Source of the DNA: CAWDMW01 sp963803575
GTDB taxonomy: Bacteria > Pseudomonadota > Alphaproteobacteria > Rickettsiales > UBA998
DNA length: 64,000 nt
Direction of reading: 5' to 3'
Assembly (NCBI GenBank): GCA_963803575.1
Contig: CAWDMW010000002.1
Span: forward strand, 186,001 to 250,000
Both the position numbers and the translations under genes were made by a program. The notes below the pieces were generated by a model. That model worked only from the letters and a program-made list of their open reading frames with translations, ran no database searches and was not told the DNA's origin. This document shows positions 17,907 to 26,045 of the stretch, one piece after another. Positions within the stretch are counted from its first letter, which is position 1. Every line of letters begins with the position of its first letter.

Positions 17907-18233
17907 CTACTTAGCGTCTTTAGCGGAAACATCATCAAGATCTTTGATCTTAAAAGACGCCTCTTTTAAAGACTCTTCATCGTCTTTTTTCAACGATGAT
18001 TTCAAATCTTCAACTAACCCAACTTGCACGGCGATTTGCCATGCTGTAAGAAAGAACTGCTGGAGTGAAGCCGCCTCGTTACCCTTAGACCATTGTCGTA
18101 ACTTCAAAGCCGGAGGCTTTGAACGCTGGTATTCTCTTACAGAAAGAATACAAACGGCCACAACCATAATCAAGAGGGCAACAGCTAACAAAGTAACTAC
18201 TGCGGTTAATTCAACAATCTGAAAAGTAGTCAT
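17907..18233 (-). CDS. Small single-pass membrane protein, unknown
   Basis: A 108-residue protein with one N-terminal membrane helix (about residues 8-32, VELTAVVTLLAVALLIMVVA) followed by a basic stop-transfer region (REYQRSKPPALKLRQW). The charged cytoplasmic C-terminal domain ends in an acidic and lysine-rich helix (EDLKSSLKKDDEESLKEASF). No family recognised. It stands alone on the minus strand between the clp terminator and ccmC. The topology is likely N-out, C-in by the positive-inside rule. Confidence 0.6.
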   Translation of the reverse strand: MTTFQIVELTAVVTLLAVALLIMVVAVCILSVREYQRSKPPALKLRQWSKGNEAASLQQFFLTAWQIAVQVGLVEDLKSSLKKDDEESLKEASFKIKDLDDVSAKDAK

Positions 18234-18372
18234 AATTTTCTTAGATTGCGCAATCGCGCATAAAAGACAATGATTTTTGACTTAAATCAAGAAGTAAAAA
18301 TCCAGATCAACATAACCGAACCTCACCACATTGTCAACAAAAAATTAATACTCACATCACTTGAGCCGCACG

Positions 18373-19140
18373 ATGCTTTGGCGTATAACCAATACCATGT
18401 TCACTGCCTTTGCCAGCCCTGCGCGCTTCTCCAGCCTGCTACATACCCTCAATCCATGGTTAATCGGTGTCACACTGCTACTACTGGTTAGCGGCACTTA
18501 CACCGCACTCATTGCTTCGCCGCCGGATTACCAGCAAGGAGAAGCAGTACGCATCATGTATGTGCATGTACCAGCTGCATGGTGTGCGCTGGGGCTGTAT
18601 GCATCCATGGCCATCCATTCCTTTATCTTTTTGGTATGGAAACATTCCTTAGCTGACCTGCTCTCACGCCAAACCGCGCCCATCGCCATTGCCATGACCA
18701 CCCTATGCCTGCTCACTGGCTCACTTTGGGGGCAGCCAACCTGGGGAACGTACTGGGTGTGGGATGCCCGCCTCACCTCTATGCTGATATTGCTCGTCAT
18801 CCTGATCGGCTACGATATGCTGGCACGTCAGGCGCATTTCCAGCTGATGCGTCAAAAAGCCTGCGCCATTTTGTGCCTGTTTGGCACCATTAATTTGCCC
18901 ATCATCAAATTCTCGGTGGAATGGTGGAACACCCTGCATCAACCTGCCAGCATCTTGCGCTCTGGCGGCATTGCCATCGATAGCGCTATGCTCACCCCGC
19001 TATTGCTGATGGCAGGCGGCTTTTTTGCGCTAAGCCTGCTCATCCTCTCTTTACGAATACGCACAACCATGCTACAAGCCAAACTCATCCGGCAGCAACA
19101 TGTTCTGCGCCGTAAACAGCAACAAGGACGCACCCCATGA
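18373..19140 (+). CDS. ccmC: Haem exporter protein CcmC (cytochrome c maturation)
   Basis: A 255-residue inner-membrane protein with six predicted helices that presents haem to CcmE in system I cytochrome c maturation. The tryptophan-rich periplasmic motif WGTYWVWDARLTS identifies the HMM/CcmC family. The flanking histidine segments (YVHVPAAW and WWNTLHQPAS) provide the haem-ligand histidines. An alternative start at 18397 (MFTAFASPARF) aligns better with the family N-terminus; a TTG at 18361 is also possible. Other ccm genes are not in the window. The stop overlaps fdxA by 4 bp. Confidence 0.92.
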   Translation: MLWRITNTMFTAFASPARFSSLLHTLNPWLIGVTLLLLVSGTYTALIASPPDYQQGEAVRIMYVHVPAAWCALGLYASMAIHSFIFLVWKHSLADLLSRQTAPIAIAMTTLCLLTGSLWGQPTWGTYWVWDARLTSMLILLVILIGYDMLARQAHFQLMRQKACAILCLFGTINLPIIKFSVEWWNTLHQPASILRSGGIAIDSAMLTPLLLMAGGFFALSLLILSLRIRTTMLQAKLIRQQHVLRRKQQQGRTP

Positions 19141-19472
19141 CCTTTGTCGTCACCGATGCCTGCATCAAATGTAAATATACAGACTGTGTGGAAGTCTGCC
19201 CGGTGGACTGCTTCTATGAAGGCGAAAATATGCTGGTGATTCACCCTGACGAATGCATTGATTGCGGTGTCTGCGAGCCAGAATGCCCCATTGAGGCCAT
19301 TGTGCCTGAATCCGAAGGTGTGATTGACTGGGTAGAGCAAAACCGCAAATATGCGGAAACCTGGCCAAACATCACTACTCAAAAAGCCGCCCTCCCTGAA
19401 GCAGAAGCCTTCAAAGACGTCAAAGACAAATTTTCCACCCATTTCAGCCCGGCCGCAGGTGACGGAGATTAG
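19137..19472 (+). CDS. fdxA: Ferredoxin FdxA (7Fe-8S type)
   Basis: A 111-residue ferredoxin with cysteines at 9, 12, 17, 21 and 25 in the first half (DACIKCKYTDCVEVCPVDC) and at 40, 43, 46 and 50 in the second (ECIDCGVCEPECP). This is the arrangement of FdxA-type ferredoxins with one 3Fe-4S and one 4Fe-4S cluster. The C-terminal extension after residue 60 is typical of the family. It starts within the ccmC stop (ATGA). Its TAG stop is shared with the first bases of a 145-bp inverted-repeat element, which may have changed the original C-terminus. Confidence 0.93.
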   Translation: MTFVVTDACIKCKYTDCVEVCPVDCFYEGENMLVIHPDECIDCGVCEPECPIEAIVPESEGVIDWVEQNRKYAETWPNITTQKAALPEAEAFKDVKDKFSTHFSPAAGDGD

Positions 19473-19615
19473 GGCGTGTTGACACTAATACTAAAGCATA
19501 GCGAAAACAACAGGTTGCGAGAACCGGAGCGGAGTGTACTTTATGTACATGAGCACCGGAAACGCAGAAAGCTGCTGTTTGCAGCACGCTATAGTCGTTA
19601 GTGTCAACACGCCCT
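19471..19615. repeat. 145-bp MITE-like inverted-repeat element
   Basis: AGGGCGTGTTGACACTAA (19471-19488) is repeated in perfect inverse at 19598-19615. Inside is a further palindrome around TGTACTTTATGTACA and matching ACCGG/CCGGA flanks, so the whole element can fold into a long structured hairpin. It has no open frame. Its left end overlaps the fdxA stop codon and its right end overlaps the start region of the next gene. End fragments resembling it lie at 42156-42172 and 52498-52517. No target duplication is evident. Confidence 0.75.
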
Positions 19616-20239
19616 AAGTCGGTTCATCGCGCTGCACAGGCCATCCGGCTGTCTTTGGTGCTATCGCCCACTCATACACTGAACCATTCACGCCTACGCT
19701 TGCGCGAAGCTGGCCTTTACCTGCTAAGTGTTACCGCCTTCTTTGCGCTGTTCCTGCTTGGCCAGATTGGCACATTGGACACTAGCGAGTATGGGTTACT
19801 GGAACATTTACAACTCGCCGTACTCTGCCTGATCGGCACGCTCTGGCTGCGCAACCGTCACAAGTTGCCCGCCTGCTTTATGTGGGGCGGAGTGTTACTG
19901 ATGATTGCCACCATCGGGCGCGAAGTTTCATGGTTACGCATCTGGGGATGGCACCAGCCTTATGGCATCTCGGTGAAACTCCTTTGGCTGAGCATCATTA
20001 CACTGGGAACACTGGCCGTCATCCGACTATGGTGGCAAACAGGTGCTGAACGCTGGCGGATCATATTGACCTATCCGTTTATTTACTATTATGCAGCAGG
20101 CACCCTATGGATTGCATTATCCATGGCCTTTGAAGAAAGCTGGATCATCAGCACCCACCCTGAATATATGGAAGAACTCTGTGAACTAGGTGGTTACCTA
20201 AGCTGGCTGTATGGTGTACGAGTTAACTCGCCTCGTTAA
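19601..20239 (+). CDS. Unknown polytopic membrane protein, start disturbed by the repeat element
   Basis: The frame is open from a GTG at 19601 that lies inside the right end of the repeat element; a GTG at 19658 is an alternative. The protein (about 190-212 residues) has four or five hydrophobic helices (AGLYLLSVTAFFALFLLG, HLQLAVLCLIGTLWL, FMWGGVLLMIATIG, LLWLSIITLGTLAVIRLW, YYYAAGTLWIALSMAF). The C-terminus has FEESWIISTHPEYMEELCEL followed by GGYLSWLYGV, an acidic helix seen in several uncharacterised membrane proteins. No Shine-Dalgarno precedes any start. It may be a real gene whose 5' end was replaced by the element. Confidence 0.6.
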   Translation: MSTRPKSVHRAAQAIRLSLVLSPTHTLNHSRLRLREAGLYLLSVTAFFALFLLGQIGTLDTSEYGLLEHLQLAVLCLIGTLWLRNRHKLPACFMWGGVLLMIATIGREVSWLRIWGWHQPYGISVKLLWLSIITLGTLAVIRLWWQTGAERWRIILTYPFIYYYAAGTLWIALSMAFEESWIISTHPEYMEELCELGGYLSWLYGVRVNSPR

Positions 20240-20331
20240 TATACATTCACTTTAGATTGACTTTTATTTAAATAGTTGATATTTTTACTAGGTCACTACT
20301 TAATAAAAGACAAATAAACATAAGGAATATT

Positions 20332-21252
20332 ATGAACGATATCTTCGATGTACCCACCATGGATTTGGATCAGGACTCACCATTTGCGAATGACCCATTT
20401 GCCTTTCGCACCTATCAAGTGCGTGTTACCGCTGAAGGCGAGGCATATAAAGGCTTACCTATCCTAAAGCTGGAAGCGGACGGAACCGCTATTTCACGCA
20501 CGGAAGTGTTAGAAGGCACTAATGAATATGTATTCACGTTTGATGCCATTGTCGTTGACGAATTCAGCTTTTCATTCATCAACGATGCTTGGGGTGGAAC
20601 CGCAGATACCGATCGCAATCTGCATATCAAAAATATTGAAATCAACGGTGTTGACGTCAATGACGGCACAAGCTTCTTTCGTAAAGGCACATTGGATATT
20701 GATATTACGGATTTAGAAGTTGAAATGTTTGAACCTGACGCAGATGGCAATCTCTTTGAGCCTGTTGATTTGAGCGAGCTAGATCAGGAGCCTGGCACAC
20801 CTGACGTGCGCCCAGAACCAGAAGATATTGTACCTGGCGGCGAATACCTTGACGCGGCAGGGTCAGATCCAGACCAAGCGCACTGGATCACACTCTCTGT
20901 AAGTGCGGATACGTACAGAGGCAATGCACGCATGGAGTTTGAAACCTACGATAACGGTAAGACCGTCAAATCCATTGGTGAAGACACAGAAACCTTTGCC
21001 TTTTTGGTACAAGAAGATGACCCAAGTTTTAGTATCGCATTCACCAATGACAAATGGGGTGGAACCGCTGAGACTGACAGGAACCTTATCATCCACGATT
21101 TATTTATCAATGGCGAAAAAGCGGATGATGGACATGTTTTCTACAGAAATGGTGAGAAGGAATATGATCTGTCTGGTTATACCCCCGTAGATGTTGATAT
21201 GGTCAGACAGGAATTTGAATTTGACAGTATTGTACTCGAAGAATTCATTTAA
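20332..21252 (+). CDS. Protein with two tandem CBM60-like (calcium-dependent xylan-binding type) domains
   Basis: A 306-residue protein with a good Shine-Dalgarno (AAGGAA) before the ATG. Two homologous beta domains cover about residues 22-118 and 185-285. Each has a strand of the pattern V-x-A-E/D-x-Y-K/R-G, a middle strand ending F-x-F, then SFINDAWGGTADTDRNLHIK in the first and AFTNDKWGGTAETDRNLIIH in the second, and a final INGV/INGE strand. FxND(x)WGGxxxTDRNL is the hallmark of CBM36/CBM60-type modules. There is no catalytic domain and no recognisable signal peptide. The linker and tail are acidic. The ligand here is unknown. Confidence 0.75.
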   Translation: MNDIFDVPTMDLDQDSPFANDPFAFRTYQVRVTAEGEAYKGLPILKLEADGTAISRTEVLEGTNEYVFTFDAIVVDEFSFSFINDAWGGTADTDRNLHIKNIEINGVDVNDGTSFFRKGTLDIDITDLEVEMFEPDADGNLFEPVDLSELDQEPGTPDVRPEPEDIVPGGEYLDAAGSDPDQAHWITLSVSADTYRGNARMEFETYDNGKTVKSIGEDTETFAFLVQEDDPSFSIAFTNDKWGGTAETDRNLIIHDLFINGEKADDGHVFYRNGEKEYDLSGYTPVDVDMVRQEFEFDSIVLEEFI

Positions 21253-21268
21253 GCCACTCAAACACTAT

Positions 21269-21303
21269 AACACCCGCATGTGCAGCCAGCATGTGCGGGT
21301 GTT
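21269..21303 (+). terminator. Hairpin terminator after the CBM-like gene
   Basis: AACACCCGCA (21269-21278) pairs perfectly with TGCGGGTGTT (21294-21303). A T-rich but interrupted stretch follows (GTATGTTGTT), so it may be a moderate terminator. It starts 17 bp past the stop codon. Confidence 0.65.
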
Positions 21304-21462
21304 GTATGTTGTTAGCCCGGCATATTGCTCACTACCGATACCACACATATGTGCAGAATTTTAGTATAGACAATAGATTCCAGACAAAAAGAGAGGTATA
21401 CTGAAGTTAACCTACAATGTAGTGAAATCTAGTATGCCTCTTTAAGTATTGTAAGGGAGAAA

Positions 21463-21657
21463 CTATCTTCTATATTGGGAGAAATAATCCTCCACAGAAC
21501 ATATTGTCCTCCTCCCTCTTATGCATATTCTTATGTGTCTATAGTCATCCAAAGTAACCCCTTCTATATCGTGAAAGAGGCTGTAAATAGTGGCGTGCAC
21601 CAAATGTTGGCCATGCTCGTTACCGTAGTAACAAACGTAGCATGAGTAATCCCCCAT
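21463..21657 (-). pseudogene. Out-of-frame continuation of the small gene at 21564-21794
   Basis: This 64-residue frame (CYVCYYGNEHGQHLVHATIY, then SLFHDIEGVTLDDYRHIRI) reads more like protein than the last 30 residues of the overlapping frame. If one G is added to the GGGGG run at about 21648-21652 (minus strand AAATGGGGGATT), it joins to the N-terminus encoded upstream, giving one protein of about 110 residues. The present sequence may thus be a frameshifted gene, a slippage site or an assembly error. Confidence 0.35.
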
Positions 21658-21794
21658 TTAATGACACCGCCTTCTAAGGGTTCCAAAACAGTTAGATCCA
21701 AGCTGTTCAAAAACTCTTCGGCTTTCTCAGCCGAGAATAAAATACCATCTTCGATTTGTTCGATTGTATAAGCTTCGTTCATAGTAACGGCCAT
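21564..21794 (-). CDS. Small unknown protein, probably truncated by a frameshift
   Basis: A 76-residue frame starting MAVTMNEAYTIEQIEDGILF. The first 45 residues are acidic and helical and look like genuine protein; after IKWG the sequence becomes Thr-rich and unlike a folded domain. The neighbouring frame (21463-21657) continues plausibly from the same point. No family is recognised. It sits just upstream of the IS1-family element on the opposite strand, and the AT-rich leader before the ATG has no Shine-Dalgarno. Confidence 0.4.
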   Translation of the reverse strand: MAVTMNEAYTIEQIEDGILFSAEKAEEFLNSLDLTVLEPLEGGVIKWGITHATFVTTVTSMANIWCTPLFTASFTI

Positions 21795-21837
21795 AAATAA
21801 ACTACAAAACTATATTACTAAAAAACCTTAAATATTG

Positions 21838-22590
21838 GGAACTGTTTGATTAGCATAGTTTATGTGATATAGTATTTCTGCAATTGCAAGGAGGTGTTAT
21901 GTATTGTTCACGCTGTGGTTCGACGGCTTGTTTCAAGAATGGTAAGATGCGAGGCAAGCAGCGTTTTCGCTGCAAGGGTTGTGGATATAACTTCACGAAC
22001 TCGCATGGTCGCGGCTATCCCCCTGCATTAAAGTTGCAGGCATTTCAGTTGTATACAGAGAATATGGGTATACGAAGCATTGCCAGATTTCTGGGTGTCA
22101 GCCCCTCTACGGTGATGCATTGGCTGCGCGATGAAGGTCGTGATATAATGGCTAAAATCAAGAATTCACTGCCCGATGCACTGCCTCCGCAGGACATTAT
22201 TGAGATTGATGAGATGTGGCATTACACCCAAAAAAACGCCGAAAATTATGGGTATGGGTTGCTGTATCTCGCCTCACACGACGCATTCTCGCCATCGAAA
22301 TTGGCTCTCGTGGCGCTAAAACGCTGAAGCGACTCTGGGCAAAGTTGGCGCATCTCAGGCCTTTTTGCGTGGCAACAGACGAGTGGAAGGTTTACCAGAA
22401 AATCATTCCAAAAAAATTGCTTATACAAACAAAAAAACTCACCTCAACTGTAGAATCCGTCAATGGTCAGATCCGAAACTACCTTGCTAGATTCAATCGC
22501 AAAACAAAACGATACTCAAAATCACCCGAAATGGTCGAAACTTCACTGTACATGCTGTGGGTACAAAAACTATGCTAATACAACAGTACC
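21838..22590 (+). mobile_element. IS1-family insertion sequence, copy 1
   Basis: A 753-bp element. The imperfect terminal repeats are about 24 bp: the left end reads GGAACTGTTTGATTAGCATA and the right end, inverted, GGTACTGTTGTATTAGCATA. The host sequence AAATATTG is directly repeated at 21830-21837 and 22591-22598, an 8-bp target duplication as expected for IS1. The element is almost identical to the copy at 57554-58306 (I see two base differences, near the left end). It landed just past the stop codon of the lipoprotein gene at 22605, probably without breaking a gene. Confidence 0.93.
21899..22578 (+). CDS. IS1-family transposase made by -1 frameshifting
   Basis: Frame A runs from the ATG at 21899 (strong AAGGAGG 4 nt upstream; frame open from 21884) to 22327, and frame B to 22578. 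The slippery heptamer A AAA AAC at 22231-22237 is in frame A, and a -1 shift there joins the DEMWHYTQ strand to RRKLWVWVAVSRLTRR. The fused product has an N-terminal zinc-finger (CSRCGS, then RCKGCGYNF), a helix-turn-helix (SIARFLGVSPSTVMHWL), and DDE residues in IEIDEMW, VATDEWKVY and ESVNGQIRNY. Both copies in the window have intact frames and are probably active. Confidence 0.9.
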
Positions 22591-22604
22591 AAATATTGTA
22601 GTAA

Positions 22605-23213
22605 CTAATTCACCACCGACACCACCATCCCTTGCAGCAGCTTATGCATCGCCTGATGCATCAAAGTTTCCAACGCACTCACCATGGCGGTGGTAGTGTT
22701 TGTCTCTGCTGACATCACCGTATCCACGTTTTGCTGATACACTACCTGCCCGCTATCTGCTTCAATCACACGAAACCGTATCGTTATATGCATCACCGGC
22801 ACGCCTTCTCCAGCTTGCGTATCATATTCTGCCTGAAACGCCGTTACATCAGACATAAGATAATGCTTGGCATAAATCAGATAATCTGTTTCCTTAACCG
22901 CCGTCATTCCTTCCACAGAATCCAATGTATCATACATATATTGCAGCAAGACTTCATCAAGCCTTCCTGCCCAACGCCCCTGCTCCACATACCGCAGCGT
23001 GCGTTGCTCCTGCAACACAGCAATTTTATCCGTATCTAATCCATTCGCCAAATGCGGTGTCATAATACGCAAGCTAATATCCGAAGAGACAGCAGGCATA
23101 TGGTCTGCTGGATGCAGCACATATTGCAACGTTGCCGGACGTGCATCTTTAAAATCCGGGACACATGCGCTAAGCAATCCTAAACTCATCACGGCTAATA
23201 TCATAAACTTCAT
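22605..23213 (-). CDS. ABC-type transport auxiliary lipoprotein (PqiC-like)
   Basis: A 202-residue lipoprotein with lipobox LLSAC (Cys at residue 17). The mature domain reads TLQYVLHPADHMPAVSSDISLRIMTPH in overall pattern, then AVLQEQRTLRYVEQGRWAGR and DEVLLQYMYDTLDS. This matches the ABC_trans_aux family (PF03886; PqiC-like), outer-membrane lipoproteins that pair with MCE transporters. It follows mlaD with a 4-bp overlap and is the last gene of the Tam/Mla operon. The IS1 element lies immediately downstream of its stop. Confidence 0.85.
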   Translation of the reverse strand: MKFMILAVMSLGLLSACVPDFKDARPATLQYVLHPADHMPAVSSDISLRIMTPHLANGLDTDKIAVLQEQRTLRYVEQGRWAGRLDEVLLQYMYDTLDSVEGMTAVKETDYLIYAKHYLMSDVTAFQAEYDTQAGEGVPVMHITIRFRVIEADSGQVVYQQNVDTVMSAETNTTTAMVSALETLMHQAMHKLLQGMVVSVVN

Positions 23214-24106
23214 GGCGCGACCTCCACCGCATTAGATTTCGGCTGATAAAGAAGTTGAGAAGGATTCTCCTCCAGCGCATCCGCCAGATCACGTATCTCG
23301 GATGCCATCTTTCGCCCATCCTGCACCAGCCCTAAAATCTGGTCAACCGACTTGCGTGTCAGGGTGCCAAATTCTTCCTGACCAGATTCCACTGCATCCC
23401 CCAGCTTATTGGCCAGCACTTCAATTTCCTCTGCTGTGCGTGTGACTTTCTCACCCACTTTTGCAAAATCCTCACTCGCGGTTTCTGCATTATCCAGAAT
23501 ATGCTCTATACGCTGTATATTTTTATCGCTCATCAGTTTTTTTAATTCTTCGCTCAACTCACGAACATTATGAGAAGACGCCCGTATATCTTTGATGGTT
23601 TGCTCATCCAAAGTTGCATCAATCTTTTGCGAAATGCTCAAAATTTTTGCAGCAATTTCTGGTAAATCTTCCAGTAATTTTCCTAACTGACGACTATTTC
23701 CCTGCAATACCGGATACGGAAATTCGGCAATTTTTTCCGGTGGCTCGTGCTCTCCCAATGGCGTGTCCAGTTCAATGCGTGACAGTCCGGTAATGCTCTG
23801 AATGCCAAGCGATACATCCGTATAAGACTGCACCGGTGTTTTCTCTTTCACCTTCATATTCACCTGCACAATGTTGGGGCGTAAGGGATCCAGCACAATG
23901 TCGGTGACCTGCCCAACACGAACCCCTTTATATTCCACAGGTGAATTGATGTTCAGCCCACTTACGGCATTGGTAAAAATCACGGTATAATATTTATAAC
24001 GGTTCTGATCCAGCCCGCCAATCACCCAGGATGCAAATACCGCAATCCCTGCCAGTGTCATCAGCACAATGACGCCAACCATTACATAATTTACGTTACG
24101 TTCCAT
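23210..24106 (-). CDS. mlaD: MlaD-family MCE substrate-binding protein
   Basis: A 298-residue protein starting at the ATG at 24104-24106 (the frame is open further upstream but the family N-terminus starts here). A single N-terminal membrane helix (YVMVGVIVLMTLAGIAVFAS) is followed by an MCE domain with VIFTNAVSGLNINSPVEYKG and VRVGQVTDIVLDP (about 35-110). A long helical C-terminal region (about 150-290) probably forms a periplasmic tube or coiled coil. MCE proteins carry lipids between membranes. It sits between mlaF and the PqiC-like lipoprotein; the architecture is nearer to single-MCE alphaproteobacterial proteins than to E. coli MlaD (183 residues). Confidence 0.88.
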   Translation of the reverse strand: MERNVNYVMVGVIVLMTLAGIAVFASWVIGGLDQNRYKYYTVIFTNAVSGLNINSPVEYKGVRVGQVTDIVLDPLRPNIVQVNMKVKEKTPVQSYTDVSLGIQSITGLSRIELDTPLGEHEPPEKIAEFPYPVLQGNSRQLGKLLEDLPEIAAKILSISQKIDATLDEQTIKDIRASSHNVRELSEELKKLMSDKNIQRIEHILDNAETASEDFAKVGEKVTRTAEEIEVLANKLGDAVESGQEEFGTLTRKSVDQILGLVQDGRKMASEIRDLADALEENPSQLLYQPKSNAVEVAP

Positions 24107-24132
24107 GAACCTTGTATCCTTACTTGCATCAT

Positions 24133-24918
24133 TTACGCTTCCATCACTGTTTGCTGCAATTGCCGCATCCGTTTTCCGTGGAAATAGTCTTGTATCCACG
24201 GGTGTGGGTCTGCCATGATGTCTTCCAGCGTTCCGCTTTTCACTTGTTTATCAATCAGCACCGCTAAGCGATCACACAATACAATACTATCAAGATCATG
24301 CGTAATCATCAACACCGATAATCCAAGTGTCTTTTGCAGGAATCGCAGTAACTCGTCAAAAGCTGCCCCCGACACCGGATCTAAGCCAGCAGTTGGCTCA
24401 TCCAGAAATAACATAGCAGGATCTAAAATGAGTGCGCGCGCCAGCCCTGCACGCCGGTTCATACCACCAGATATTTCGGACGGATACTTACACGCGGCTT
24501 CTGCTGGCAGCCCCACCATTTCCAGCTTCATTACCGCCAGCTCATGGATTAATGGCTCTGGCATAGCCGTATGCTCGCGCAGGGGCAATTTAATATTGTC
24601 CAAAATAGTCAGGGCAGAAAACAACGCCCCATGCTGGAACAACACACCACAGGTTTGCAACCGCTGTGCCTGCATGGCTTTGATGTTGAGTAATTGCCCG
24701 TCATAACGCTGGTGCGCCGTATGCACCGTAATATGCCCTGCTTTAAGCGGCATCAACCCAAGAATTGTATGAAACAACACTGATTTCCCTGAACCCGACC
24801 CACCGACCAGTGCCACAATCTCATTCTCATACAGCGTAAAATCCAGATTCTGGTGAATCGTTTGACTTCCAAAAGAGGTGCTAAGCCCTTTTACTTCAAT
24901 GACAGGTTGCTGCGTCAT
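24133..24918 (-). CDS. mlaF: MlaF-type ABC transporter ATP-binding protein
   Basis: A 261-residue ATPase of the MCE lipid transporter. Walker A GGSGSGKS (39-46), signature EISGGMNRRAGLARAL, Walker B MLFLDEPTAGLDP and the H-loop MITHDLDS are all intact. The SGGMxxRxxLARA form is typical of MlaF. Its ATG overlaps the mlaE stop by 4 bp, and mlaD starts 27 bp after its stop. It powers MlaE at the inner membrane. Confidence 0.92.
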   Translation of the reverse strand: MTQQPVIEVKGLSTSFGSQTIHQNLDFTLYENEIVALVGGSGSGKSVLFHTILGLMPLKAGHITVHTAHQRYDGQLLNIKAMQAQRLQTCGVLFQHGALFSALTILDNIKLPLREHTAMPEPLIHELAVMKLEMVGLPAEAACKYPSEISGGMNRRAGLARALILDPAMLFLDEPTAGLDPVSGAAFDELLRFLQKTLGLSVLMITHDLDSIVLCDRLAVLIDKQVKSGTLEDIMADPHPWIQDYFHGKRMRQLQQTVMEA

Positions 24919-26045
24919 ATGCCAAACTCTGAAAACAGGATAGAAAATAACGCATCCGCTAATATCACCAGAAAAATAGACTGCACCACCGACGCAGTTG
25001 TTAAACGCCCAACACTTTCTGCCGAGCCATCCACCTGCATCCCCTGATACGTTCCCACAAGCGCTATCAAAAACCCAAATACGGGTGCTTTAATAATACC
25101 GACCATAAAGGTGTTCAGCTTAATCACCATCTCGCAGCGCTCCAAAAACTGATCCAGCGATATATCCAGCAACGTATATCCCATCAGGTAGGTGCCAGCA
25201 ATGCCGCATAAATCCGCCAGAAAGGTCAGCACCGGCATCACCACAATTAATGCCAGCACACGTGGCACCACCAGTACCAAAAACGGGTCTAGGTGAATAG
25301 TTCTCAGTGCATCCACTTCTTCATTCAGTTTCATCACACCAATTTCAGCAGCAAACGCACTGCCTGATCGCCCTGCCACCATAATCGCTGTCAGCAACAC
25401 CCCCATTTCCCGCAAAATCGAGATCACAGTCAAATCAACGGTAAAAATATCCGCGCCAAACATTTTCAGCTGCGTGGCTCCCTGATATGCCAGCACAATA
25501 CTAATCAGAAACGCCAGCAACCCGACAATGGGAATAGCACGCACGCCGGATTCATCCATATGCCGCACCCACGCATTCACACGCAACCCTTTGGGGCACT
25601 TAATGAGGCCAGCCAGTGCCACAAAGATCTGTCCAGCGAATCCTAAAATGCCATGCATTTCTTTGTAGGTCAGTGATGTCCACTTGCCAATCGCGGCAAT
25701 AGATGCTGCTACTGGTGCTAATGCAGGAAGGGAGGAAGGAATATCCCCTGTTTCATAATGCATCACCTGCTCAATGAAGGCCTTGTTATGCTCAGGCACA
25801 TTCAGCCAATTCGCCTGCCCTGCGCCCACACCTTGCGATGCCAGCCAGCGTTTCAGCATCACCATGCCCACCGTGTCCAGCCGCTGCAAGCCGGATGCAT
25901 CAATGGATAAAAACGCACTGCCGGAAGCTAGTTTCATGTTATCCAACAACTGCGTCAGCGCATCATACTGCGCCAGCGTCCAGGCACCACTCATGTGAAG
26001 ATAGTCTTCACCCTGCACACTTAATAACGGGCGTTCTTCCTGCAT
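24915..26045 (-). CDS. mlaE: MlaE-type permease with N-terminal STAS domain
   Basis: A 376-residue fusion. Residues 1-105 form a STAS domain (LSVQGEDYLHMSGAWTLAQY, LSIDASGLQRLDTVGM, then MLKRWLASQG), which in E. coli is the separate MlaB. From about residue 125 the MlaE permease follows: five or six membrane helices with AIMVAGRSGSAFAAEIGVMK and LNEEVDALRTIHLDP, the conserved coupling region. STAS-permease fusions are usual in alphaproteobacteria. The start overlaps the yihY stop by 1 bp (TAATG). It translocates phospholipids with MlaF and MlaD. Confidence 0.92.
   Translation of the reverse strand: MQEERPLLSVQGEDYLHMSGAWTLAQYDALTQLLDNMKLASGSAFLSIDASGLQRLDTVGMVMLKRWLASQGVGAGQANWLNVPEHNKAFIEQVMHYETGDIPSSLPALAPVAASIAAIGKWTSLTYKEMHGILGFAGQIFVALAGLIKCPKGLRVNAWVRHMDESGVRAIPIVGLLAFLISIVLAYQGATQLKMFGADIFTVDLTVISILREMGVLLTAIMVAGRSGSAFAAEIGVMKLNEEVDALRTIHLDPFLVLVVPRVLALIVVMPVLTFLADLCGIAGTYLMGYTLLDISLDQFLERCEMVIKLNTFMVGIIKAPVFGFLIALVGTYQGMQVDGSAESVGRLTTASVVQSIFLVILADALFSILFSEFGI

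Noticed and set aside
22246..22428. Minus-strand frame inside the IS1 element
   Set aside because: It is the shadow of the transposase frame, present identically in both copies.
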